Below are positions 35,068-42,480 of a stretch of 64,000 bases of DNA, piece after piece. The stretch is taken from NCBI RefSeq assembly GCF_004801405.1, contig NZ_SSOB01000005.1, positions 124,001 to 188,000 of the forward strand, in the 5' to 3' direction. The notes beneath the pieces were generated by a model that made no database searches, was not told the origin of the DNA, and saw only the letters and a program-made list of their open reading frames with translations. The translations under genes were made by a program, and so were the position numbers. Each line of letters begins with the position of its first letter. Within the stretch, counting starts at the first letter, position 1. Origin of the DNA: Cohnella fermenti (GTDB taxonomy: Bacteria > Bacillota > Bacilli > Paenibacillales > Paenibacillaceae).

Positions 35068-36228
35068 ATGACCGATCTGATCATTATCGGCGCGGGCCCT
35101 TACGGCATCTCGTTGGCCGCGCATGCCCAGGCTGCCGGTCTGACTTATGTGCTGTTGGGCAAGCCGATGTCATTCTGGCAAGATCAAATGCCGCAGACGA
35201 TGTTTATCCGCACGAATCCGCGTTACATCAGCCTGTCCGACAGCGAGGACCGCTGGACGATAACGCGTTACTGCGAAGCGACGAATACGCCTCTCGAATC
35301 GCCTTTTCCGCGCCCGGCCTTCGTCGACTACGGCTTCTGGTTCGCCCGGCAAGCCGGCATCGCGTTTACCGGACAATTCGCGGCCCGGGTGGAACGCTCG
35401 TCCGAGGGGTATACAGTGCGAACGGAATCGGGCGGCCGCCATTCGGCGCCCGCCGTCGTCGTCGCCACCGGCTTGCAGCACTTCAGCTACGTGCCGGATG
35501 AGCTTCGCGCCCTGCCGCCCGACCTGCTGACGCATACGTTCGGACAGACCGACTTCAGCCGCTACCGCGGCAAGTCGGTTGCCGTTATCGGCAGCGGCCA
35601 GAGCGCCTGGGAGGCGGCCGCGCTGCTGCATCTGGCCGGAAGCGACGCGGAGATTCTGTTCCGCCGCGAAGAGGTGCATTATGCCGGAGACGACAATGTC
35701 GCATCCGGCCTTCGCCTGATCGAGACCGCCGAGCAATTCTACCGTTGGCCGCTCGAGAGAAAGCTGGAGCGCTGGAACACTCCGCGCCGCGGAAGCGTGG
35801 CGCTGTTCCTGAAGCCCTACGTCGAGGGCAAGGTGCGCACGATCGGCGGGGTGGAGATCGTCGGCTCCGGCGCGCCCGGCGACGGCAAGGCGTATCTGGC
35901 GCTGTCGAACGGATCGACGCGCGCCTACGATCATGTCGTCAGCGCTACCGGGTACCGCGTCAATCTGGAGCGGCTGCCGTTCCTGCCGCGCGACCTGCTC
36001 GATCTTATCGTGCGGGAGCCGGCGCCGTTCCACGGGTTCCCGCTGCTCAGCGAGCAATTCGAGAGCAGCTTGCCCGGTCTCTACTTCGCCGGCCCGTCGG
36101 CCAGCCGCACGCACGGTCCGGCCTTCGGGTTCGTCGCCGGCCTTCGTCAGGCGTGCCGCTCGATTATTCCGCGAATTGTCGAGCTTCACGGTTCGCGAAG
36201 CGCAATCAACCGACAATCGCAGCCATAA
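35068..36228 (+). CDS. FAD/NAD(P)-binding oxidoreductase (flavin monooxygenase / N-hydroxylase-like)
   Basis: 386-aa two-dinucleotide-binding-domain protein. An FAD motif IIGAGPYG lies at residues 5-12, an NAD(P) motif VIGSGQSAWE around 172-181, and an ATGYRVN hydrophobic motif near 295. The DVVVATG-like strand is seen as AVVVATGLQHFS. The fold resembles lysine/ornithine N-hydroxylases and flavin-containing monooxygenases. AGGAGGTG is 7 nt before the ATG. Last gene of the second organosulfur unit; it could be an oxygenase or a reductase for one step there. The 3' end overlaps the end of the broken regulator on the other strand by 23 nt. Confidence 0.85.
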   Translation: MTDLIIIGAGPYGISLAAHAQAAGLTYVLLGKPMSFWQDQMPQTMFIRTNPRYISLSDSEDRWTITRYCEATNTPLESPFPRPAFVDYGFWFARQAGIAFTGQFAARVERSSEGYTVRTESGGRHSAPAVVVATGLQHFSYVPDELRALPPDLLTHTFGQTDFSRYRGKSVAVIGSGQSAWEAAALLHLAGSDAEILFRREEVHYAGDDNVASGLRLIETAEQFYRWPLERKLERWNTPRRGSVALFLKPYVEGKVRTIGGVEIVGSGAPGDGKAYLALSNGSTRAYDHVVSATGYRVNLERLPFLPRDLLDLIVREPAPFHGFPLLSEQFESSLPGLYFAGPSASRTHGPAFGFVAGLRQACRSIIPRIVELHGSRSAINRQSQP

Positions 36229-36938
36229 TGTCCGCCAGCGCCAATTCATTGCAGAGCAGGCCGGAATATTGCCAGATGCCCGACTCCACCTCGAACACTT
36301 GATTGTGCCGGACGGCCGGGAGACTCTTCCATAACGAATTGTTTTCCAACTTCGGGATGGTATGCCGCTCCGACTTGATCAGGAACACATAATCCGCACT
36401 TAAATCCGGCAGCTTCTCCAGCGATATCGTGTTCCACTCCTCCGCAGCCGGCGTCAAGGAATGCGGCTGCACGCCGAGCTCGTCGAACAGAACTTCGCCG
36501 CCTTGAACATGGCCCATCGTATAGACTCCTTGTCCGACATCACCACGATGGCGGCATTCCTGCCGCCGAGCTTCTGCCGCAGCTGCTCCTTCGCTCGCTC
36601 GATCTTCTCGTCGTACGCCCGAAGTCTCTCCTCCGCCGTCCGCTTCTTGCCGAGCAGCTCGCCGATCTGCGCAGCGTCTCGCGCCAGCTCTTGCCGATGT
36701 TGTCGATCCCATAGGTCGGCGCGATCTTGGCATATTGCTCGTACATGCCTTCCCCCGCCATGCATCGCATCGAAGATAAGCAGATACATGCACGCCGGCC
36801 GCCGATGTCGATGCGCCCTTCCCCTTTGGAGGCTCCGATCAGCGCATGCCTGTGCCGATCGGAGCCTCCTCGCCGGAGCGGCTCCTGCCCGTCCGACATG
36901 CGGCTCAGACCGGCCAAGCGGAAACAATGCGTGTTCAT
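36206..36938 (-). pseudogene. Remnant of a Btr-like AraC/siderophore-binding regulator
   Basis: Start-proximal sequence reads like the N-terminus of an AraC-type sensor (FRLAGLSRMSDGQEP, ALIGASKGEGRIDIGGR). This then jumps to the binding-protein domain without any AraC helix-turn-helix. The continuing homology is spread over three minus-strand frames: YEQYAKIAPTYGIDNIGK (to about 36690), then AEERLRAYDEKIERAKEQL and AAIVVMSDKESIRWAMF, then from about 36500 VQPHSLTPAAEEWNTISLEKL to the stop. So there is an internal deletion of several hundred bases and at least two frameshifts. A Fur box remains upstream. The intact relative is the gene at 4162-5799. Frameshifts could in principle be sequencing errors, but the missing HTH could not. 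Confidence 0.8.
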
Positions 36939-36962
36939 CTCTTTTTCCCCCGTCCACCTGCT

Positions 36963-36981
36963 GATAACGATTATCACTTAA
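36963..36981 (-). promoter_or_regulatory. Fur box upstream of the broken regulator
   Basis: GATAACGATTATCACTTAA matches 15 of 19 consensus positions and lies 25 nt before the former start codon at 36938. Confidence 0.75.
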
Positions 36982-37092
36982 CATTACTAAGAAAAACGCC
37001 TAACGGGTCCTTTGAGTGCGAGCGTATCCGTTTGTACTCCTATCCATCGACTCCAGCGTCATGCAGCAAGGCGCTATCCCCCTTCTGGGCGC

Positions 37093-37201
37093 TTATGCCT
37101 CTTCTCCCCGCGGCTCCCTCTTGGAGCTTCGCCGCCCCCCCAACCGTTGCCGGCTCATCCCCACTCCTTCCCCTCCTGAACGAACGGGAGAGGAGACCTA
37201 A
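37093..37201 (-). mobile_element. R2 element copy 3 (short, inverted)
   Basis: TTATGCCTCTTCTCCCC-G at 37093-37109 is preceded by GCTATCCCCCTTCTGGG, which is the complement of the flank that follows the right end of copies 1 and 2, so this copy is in opposite orientation. The other end (37185-37201, CGGGAGAGGAGACCTAA) is degraded. The interior is only about 75 bp and does not match the others well. The surrounding gap (36982-37490) shows no gene. Confidence 0.55.
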
Positions 37202-37246
37202 TGCCGCCAGAGGGGGAAAAGGTGCGGGGGAGGAGGTGCCGCGTAC

Positions 37247-37296
37247 CGGATGCATGGCAAGCGGATGCATGGCAAGTGGATGCATGGCAAGTGGAT
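37247..37296 (+). repeat. 15-bp tandem repeat, 3.3 copies
   Basis: CGGATGCATGGCAAG repeated at 37247, 37262 and 37277 (with C/T changes), then a partial TGGAT. Confidence 0.85.
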
Positions 37297-37354
37297 CTCT
37301 AGGCGTTGTGCGCGGCGCTCCTCTCCCGCTCCGTGAGCCCCTATCGTAAGGGGG

Positions 37355-37386
37355 GACAACCGTTCGGGTTGTCTTAGCGGTTTTTC
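37355..37386 (+). terminator. Terminator-like hairpin in the 37-kb gap
   Basis: GACAACCG/GGGTTGTC around TTC (37355-37373), with a T5 run at 37381-37385 a few bases downstream. No plus-strand gene ends immediately before it, so its role is unclear. Confidence 0.35.
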
Positions 37387-37494
37387 GCATAAGGAAGACG
37401 GTCGAGACATCGCGCCCTGACCGTTCCACCCCACGCTGTTCGCACCTCCGGTCCGCCAGCTTTTGCCCTCTGAACCCCCGGCTGCTGCGATTTT

Positions 37495-37664
37495 ATGCGG
37501 TTTTTCATATTCATCGGTTTGAATGAGCCGCTTTCTCGGTGTTTTATGTGATTTTTAGCATATATCCAGCAACGGAAGCCGGAATTTTCTCTATATACGC
37601 TATTTTTCACATAGAATCGTCCAACCTGCCCGTTATCGCGACGCTCGAATGTGAAATTTCACAT
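37495..37664 (+). repeat. R1 array B: four hairpin units at 51-nt period
   Basis: Related 16-mers start at 37495, 37546, 37597 and 37649 (spacing 51, 51, 52), the last being the perfect palindrome ATGTGAAATTTCACAT. AATCGTCCAACCTGCCCG follows unit 3, as in array A. It looks like array A with one unit deleted. Confidence 0.85.
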
Positions 37665-37794
37665 ACATTCCTCGTATCCGGAGAGTCCGGCGAGATGCCC
37701 GGTCCCCCCTCCCGCACGATTCAAAATGGGCTGTCCTATGTTAAAGAAAGCGCACAGCGTCCTCAACCCTAAACAACGGCCTTCGGCGGCCCGC

Positions 37795-38376
37795 TCAGCC
37801 CTCTCCCAGAATAATCTTCTTGCCGCCGAGCAGAGCCGCGTCCTCCTCTCCGTGGGTAGCCGCGAGAACAATACGGCGGTTGCGCATGCTCAGAATGTAG
37901 GCGATTACTCGCTGCTTCGTCTCCTTGTCGAGTCCGGTGAACGGCTCGTCCAACAGGATCATTTTCCCCGGGTAATTCATCGCCCTCGCCAACGCCACGC
38001 GCCGCTTCATGCCGCCGGACAGCTCGGACACCGGCTGCTCCATGCAGTCGGCCGGAAGAATCAGCTCCAGATTGCTCCGAATCGCGGCACGGCTCGCCCT
38101 CCCGGGGCATACGAGTGCCACATTCTCCACCGGCGTCAATTGTTCGCACAGTCGATTCTCCTGGAACATCGCCGCGATCTCCCCCGGCTTGATTCCGCGA
38201 ATCGTTCCCGCGTCCTTCGTCTCGAGCCCGAGCATGATGCGAAGCAGCGTCGTCTTGCCCGTGCCGGAAGGGGCCATCAGGCAATAGATGCCGTCGTCCG
38301 CCAGGCGGAGGTCCAGAGAGCGGAGCACCCGATGGCCGCCGAATGCCTTGCACAACCCGTCGATCTCTACGCCCAT
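37795..38376 (-). CDS. NitT/TauT-type ABC importer ATPase (short)
   Basis: 193-aa ATPase: Walker A APSGTGKTT, Q-loop AAMFQENRL, signature LSGGMKRR, Walker B MILLDEPFTGLD and H-loop LAATHGEED. The order and spacing match SsuB/TauB/NrtD proteins, but the protein is about 50 residues shorter because the C-terminal tail is missing. GGGAGGGGG precedes the ATG. It is the last gene of a binding protein-permease-ATPase set with gaps of 1-3 nt. The set is downstream of the LYV-module surface proteins on the same strand. Confidence 0.88.
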   Translation of the reverse strand: MGVEIDGLCKAFGGHRVLRSLDLRLADDGIYCLMAPSGTGKTTLLRIMLGLETKDAGTIRGIKPGEIAAMFQENRLCEQLTPVENVALVCPGRASRAAIRSNLELILPADCMEQPVSELSGGMKRRVALARAMNYPGKMILLDEPFTGLDKETKQRVIAYILSMRNRRIVLAATHGEEDAALLGGKKIILGEG

Positions 38377-38377
38377 G

Positions 38378-39205
38378 TCACTTCCCCCTCCCGATGCGGC
38401 TACCGAGCGGCTTGTTCAGCTTCGTCAATAGAAGCATGAACGCCTTCTCGAACACGATGCTCAGAACGATGACGATCACGGTCCACGCGAACAAATTCGC
38501 CGTCTGCAGATAGGACTTCGCCGCGTACATCTCCCGGCCGATCGAAGGCTTGGGCGTCCCGATCACCTCCGCCATAATTCCGGACTTCCAGCTCATGCCC
38601 AGCGACACTCGGGAGCTGCTCATCAGAAACGGCATAAAGGCCGGCCTGTAAATATACAAGAACCGCTTCCACGCCGCAAGCCGATAGACGGCCGCCATCT
38701 CCAGCATCTCCCGGTCCGCATTCCGGAAGCCGGCCAGCGTATTCGTATAGATGATCGGCAGCACGATCAGGAATGACAGATAGACCGTCAGCGCCTGGTT
38801 GCCCACCCAGATCAGCAGCATGATGACGAAGGAGATCATCGGCACGGTCTTGAGCGCAACCATCGCCGGCTCCAGGAACTCCTTCAGCAAGGCGAATCGG
38901 TACGCCCCCATCGCCAGCAGGAAGCCGGACGCGAACGACAGCAGGAAGCCTATCGCAATGCGGAGGAAGGACGCGGAGCTGATCGCCCAGAAGTCGTCCT
39001 TGCCGACTTGATCGACAAGCGCCGTGACGAGGTGCACCGGGCCGACAAGAATGATGCGGTTATGAACGAGCCGATCCGTCAGCTCCCACGCCGCCAGCCA
39101 GATAAGCACGATTCCAATCTTCTTCGGCCATTGGGCGGACGAACGCAGCAGCGGGCTGCCGATCGTGTGAATCTTCCCTATCTTCTTCATCTTCTCGAGC
39201 TCCAT
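38378..39205 (-). CDS. NitT/TauT-type ABC importer permease
   Basis: 275-aa permease with about six helices in the SsuC/TauC style. The cytoplasmic coupling loop reads ADREMLEMAAVYRLAAWKRFLYIYRPAFMPF in place of the canonical EAA sequence, and GMSWKSGIMAEVIG is the conserved block after it. GGAGGAG lies 6 nt before the ATG. Should form the homodimeric channel for the adjacent ATPase and lipoprotein. Confidence 0.88.
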   Translation of the reverse strand: MELEKMKKIGKIHTIGSPLLRSSAQWPKKIGIVLIWLAAWELTDRLVHNRIILVGPVHLVTALVDQVGKDDFWAISSASFLRIAIGFLLSFASGFLLAMGAYRFALLKEFLEPAMVALKTVPMISFVIMLLIWVGNQALTVYLSFLIVLPIIYTNTLAGFRNADREMLEMAAVYRLAAWKRFLYIYRPAFMPFLMSSSRVSLGMSWKSGIMAEVIGTPKPSIGREMYAAKSYLQTANLFAWTVIVIVLSIVFEKAFMLLLTKLNKPLGSRIGRGK

Positions 39206-39208
39206 CGG

Positions 39209-40303
39209 CTACTCCTCCGGAGGGAGGTAATAGAAGTCGTCTCCCGGCATTTTCCCGCCGATGGCTTCCGGATTGAAGTCATACATAATCTGAAGGAATC
39301 CGGAGAGCGTATCCTTCATCTCCCGCCCCGTGATCGTGTGGATGCTGCTCTGCGGAATAGCTTCCTTGGCAATCTCCGGGTTCAGGAAGGTCTCGTACTT
39401 CTCCGTCCACGCCGCAGCCTCGTCCAGGTGCACCAAGGTGTAATCGGTCGATCGCTTGGCCATCTCCAGATATTCCGCAACGGCTTGCTCGTGCTCCTCC
39501 AGGAACGACTTGCGAACTACGGTCACGGTCGTGACGGATTGCGCATCGCTTCCCTTGTTCAACTCGTCCCAGGTCTCGGTCAGATCGATCGCCACCCTTA
39601 GCCCCGGCACCAGCAGCTTGGCGACTTCGACGAAGGGCTGGGGCAGCAGAGCAATGGCGTTCTCTTGCTCCTGCAGCAGGTTCAGAACCTCGAAGGGCGT
39701 GGGCCGGAAGGAGAAGTTCACATCGTTCGTCAACCCGGCCTGCTCCAGCACGTAATCGAAGGTGTATTCCGGAGGGCCGCCTTCGCCGATGGAATATACC
39801 GTCCGGCCTTGCAGATCGTTCAGAGAGGCGAGATTCGGGTCCGTCGTCAGCAGATACAACAGCCCCAGATTGCCGATGCTGATGACCTCTACGTCCTCGT
39901 TCATGTCCTCATTGTTGTAGAGAATGGCCGCTACGTTCGAGGGAAGAGTCGCAATATCGTAATCCCCTTGGTTCAGGGAGGCGGCGACGGCGGAATAGTC
40001 CACGCCCGCGACCTCGAAGCGATAGCGGTTGAAGGTCCTTCCTTCCTCCGCCTCGTTCATAAAATAACCGAGCCCCATCGACGGGGGACCCATGATCAGG
40101 CCAACGTTGACGTCGACGGGCTCAATGGCGCCCTCCGTCCGACTTGCCTGATTCGTCTGATCGGTCGTATTCGTCTGATTCGGCGCCGGATTCGACGCCG
40201 GATCCCCGGAAGCCCGCGGAGATGCTTGCTCCCCCTCGCAGCCGCTCAGCAGAACGGCGAACGCGGCGAACAGTCCGGCAAGAGCCAAAGTTCCTTTTCT
40301 CAT
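39209..40303 (-). CDS. NMT1/SsuA-type substrate-binding lipoprotein
   Basis: 364-aa lipoprotein: signal peptide with lipobox LLSGC, a Thr/Asn/Gln-rich linker (30-60), then a two-lobed NMT1/TauA-type domain (VDVNVGLIMGPPSMG, GDYDIATLPSNVAAILYNN, VYSIGEGGPPEYTFDYVLEQAG, ALLPQPFVEVAK). Family members bind nitrate, sulfonates, thiamine precursors and other small anions or heterocycles. The PPSMGLGYF segment differs from the usual binding loop. AAGGAAGG lies before the ATG. It lies 310 nt downstream of the membrane-anchored LYV-module protein, in the same direction; a repeat (R3) sits in that gap. Ligand unknown. Confidence 0.87.
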   Translation of the reverse strand: MRKGTLALAGLFAAFAVLLSGCEGEQASPRASGDPASNPAPNQTNTTDQTNQASRTEGAIEPVDVNVGLIMGPPSMGLGYFMNEAEEGRTFNRYRFEVAGVDYSAVAASLNQGDYDIATLPSNVAAILYNNEDMNEDVEVISIGNLGLLYLLTTDPNLASLNDLQGRTVYSIGEGGPPEYTFDYVLEQAGLTNDVNFSFRPTPFEVLNLLQEQENAIALLPQPFVEVAKLLVPGLRVAIDLTETWDELNKGSDAQSVTTVTVVRKSFLEEHEQAVAEYLEMAKRSTDYTLVHLDEAAAWTEKYETFLNPEIAKEAIPQSSIHTITGREMKDTLSGFLQIMYDFNPEAIGGKMPGDDFYYLPPEE

Positions 40304-40401
40304 CGTTATGACCTTCCTTGTTCGTTGCTATATAAGTTGAACGAATGAATTTAACCTGGCAAGTTACAATCGCACAGAACTGCGAGCCGGAAATTCCTGT
40401 A

Positions 40402-40516
40402 CCGCCGCCAGAACGAGAGAGTAAGCTTGAAATTTCGACTATATTTCGCGGTCTGCAGCAAGAATGAGCGAATAAGCTCGAAATTTCGATTACATTTCGC
40501 GGTCCGCCGCCAGAAC
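40402..40516. repeat. R3: 51-bp tandem repeat (two full units plus part)
   Basis: CCGCCGCCAGAAC occurs at 40402 and again at 40504 (102 bp apart), with a variant CTGCAGCAAGAAT at 40453. Each unit contains GAAATTTCG (40429 and 40480). The 51-bp period equals that of R1 but the sequence is unrelated. The remainder of the 40304-40613 gap shows no gene. Confidence 0.75.
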
Positions 40517-40613
40517 AGCCAGCTTCCAACTTCATCGCAATAGAACCTCACATACCATGCGCGAAGTATCGAAACGAGTCTGCTCGCTATAATCTTTGGT
40601 TCCATGTATATAA

Positions 40614-42368
40614 TTAGGAATCGTTCCCATTATGAAGCTTGCGTCTTCTGATCCACAGCCCGATAACAGCCGCGCCGACGACGACCGCAGCAGCCGCTGC
40701 TGCGAGATACGGCGCCAGGTTCCGCTTATCGCCGGGGGCTTCGGCCGCTGTCGGCGCTTCAGCCAAGGCATCTGCACCGGCTTCGGCTGGCGCTTCGGAC
40801 GGCTCCGCTGCCTGTTGCTCCCCCGTCCCTGCCGATGCCATCGCGGTGCCGGCTGCCGAGGCGTCCATCATGGTTAACTGCACGGTCGGCATCGTGCCGC
40901 CGTCCTTGGTGGCCACGCCGGACAGATTCAGCTCGAAGGTGGCGGGCCACGTGTGGTCCTTATCCAGCCCCGAGATGGACATCGCCAGATCGCCCATCTG
41001 GATGTCCGCCGTCGCCCTCCGGGTAACGACCGTCTTGCTGCCGCCGAGCTTCCCCATATCCACGGTAATCTCCGCAATCGCGCCGTCCTCGTTCGTCTTC
41101 ACATCGGCCAGCTCGAGGCCCGCGATGCTTCTGACGGTCATCACTTTATCCTGAATCGTCACCGGGATGGTTACCAAGGCGGCCCCGTCTTCAGCTACCG
41201 TCAGCACGGCGTTGTTCTCCACAGGATTGTACGGGGGGAAAACACCGTTCGTAATGTGCGGGTTCAGCGGAAGACCGGTATCCGCCTTGTTGAACCAGAT
41301 GTTGGCGCTGACCGTGTAGGTGCCGGCAGCCAGCTCCCGATCGTTCACCGCCTCCTCGTCCGCTCCGCCCAGCTTCGTCCCGCTCTTCCGGGAGCCGATG
41401 AACTTCGCATAAGCAGCGGCCAATGCCTCCGCCGCCTTGTCCGCTGTCGTCTGATCGGCGGCGGCAAGCGAAGACTTCGCGCTCTTCAGCGCGCTGTTCA
41501 AGGCGCTGACGGCGCTTGGCGTCACCCAGACGCCCGCGGTGTCGACCTCGCTTCCGTCCTCGGAGACGACGGCGTCGGCCAGCGCCTTGTCCACGGTCCC
41601 GATGACCGCGCTCAGCTTGTCGTAATTCACTTCGGCGGACAGCTCGGACGCGGCAGGCTTCGATGATTCGGCGGAACTCGAAGATTGCGCCGGGTTGGAA
41701 GACGCAGCAGGCTTCGAAGGCTCGGCGGGCTTCGAAGACTCTGCAGGCTTCGAGGGTTCGGCAGGCTTCGAAGGCGCAACGGCGGCCTCGCCCTCGGTGT
41801 CCCCGAAGGATACGCCGGACAAATCCACCTCCAGCGTCAGCGGCACGGTCCAGTCGACGCCGAGCAGCGTCGGGAACTCGGTGCACTCCGTGAAGACATA
41901 GATGCCGCTGCGATCTTGCAGCTCTACCGTAAGCTTCGTGATCCGGCCTTTGCGCGAGACGGAACCGTCCAGGGTCGCATAGGATTCGCTGTCCCGCACG
42001 GACTTCGCGATCTCCGCATTGCTGCTCCCTCCGATTCTCTGCAGCGTGAATACGGGGTTCGGAATCGTTACGTCCAGCGTCATCGTCCCGTCCGAAGCAA
42101 TGGTCAGCGATGCGTTGTCCGCAACCGGAGCGGTGGGAGCGACGGCATCGTATCCGCCGATTCCCAAGGGATTGTTCCCGTTGGTGAGGTAGGCGGTCAC
42201 CCCCGGCAATTGCGTATTCAATTCGCCCGGAACATAGAGGTTAGCCGTCACCTTATACGTCTTGGAGGCGGCAGCGGCGATGCCGGCCGGCTGAATTGCC
42301 GCCAAGCAGACAGCCAGGGCAATCGCCAGCAGCAACATCGAGCTTTGTTTTATCATCCGTCTTGTCAT
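40614..42368 (-). CDS. Membrane-anchored surface protein with two LYV modules
   Basis: 584 aa: signal peptide (1-34), LYV module A (about 38-186, starting YKVTANLYVPG with LPGVTAYLTN), a SKPAEPSKP-type wall-spanning linker (about 198-240), a helical FIVAR-like domain (about 245-328, with GVWVTPSAVSALNSALKSA), a diverged module B (about 349-510, YTVSANIWFNKA, LPLNPHITN) and a C-terminal membrane helix with a positive tail (LAPYLAAAAAAVVVGAAVIGLWIRRRK). No LPXTG motif. AAGGAA/AAGAG elements precede ATG 42368. It is encoded between an SLH protein with the same module and an ABC importer. I do not recognise the module with certainty: it resembles iron/heme-surface beta-sandwich domains (NEAT, Shp) in layout only. 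Handing a ligand to the importer is inferred. Confidence 0.8.
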   Translation of the reverse strand: MTRRMIKQSSMLLLAIALAVCLAAIQPAGIAAAASKTYKVTANLYVPGELNTQLPGVTAYLTNGNNPLGIGGYDAVAPTAPVADNASLTIASDGTMTLDVTIPNPVFTLQRIGGSSNAEIAKSVRDSESYATLDGSVSRKGRITKLTVELQDRSGIYVFTECTEFPTLLGVDWTVPLTLEVDLSGVSFGDTEGEAAVAPSKPAEPSKPAESSKPAEPSKPAASSNPAQSSSSAESSKPAASELSAEVNYDKLSAVIGTVDKALADAVVSEDGSEVDTAGVWVTPSAVSALNSALKSAKSSLAAADQTTADKAAEALAAAYAKFIGSRKSGTKLGGADEEAVNDRELAAGTYTVSANIWFNKADTGLPLNPHITNGVFPPYNPVENNAVLTVAEDGAALVTIPVTIQDKVMTVRSIAGLELADVKTNEDGAIAEITVDMGKLGGSKTVVTRRATADIQMGDLAMSISGLDKDHTWPATFELNLSGVATKDGGTMPTVQLTMMDASAAGTAMASAGTGEQQAAEPSEAPAEAGADALAEAPTAAEAPGDKRNLAPYLAAAAAAVVVGAAVIGLWIRRRKLHNGNDS

Positions 42369-42418
42369 CGACTCTTCGTTTCCTTTCCATCGTCCGTTCG
42401 GCCGCCGAGGATAAGGCC

Positions 42419-42453
42419 TACTGCCCCTTGCGGCTGTTCCGCAAGGGGCAGTA
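42419..42453. other. Perfect 15-bp stem between the SLH and membrane LYV-module genes
   Basis: TACTGCCCCTTGCGG pairs perfectly with its complement around CTGTT. There is no T run on the minus strand, so it may protect or process the mRNA or act as a partial terminator that sets the ratio of the two proteins. Confidence 0.6.
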
Positions 42454-42480
42454 AGTCCGGCCGACATGCCGGGTAATCGG

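Noticed and set aside
36454..36984. Independent small genes on the minus strand at 36.5-37.0 kb
   Set aside because: The pieces join across frames into one eroded AraC/binding-protein gene, so they are annotated as a pseudogene.
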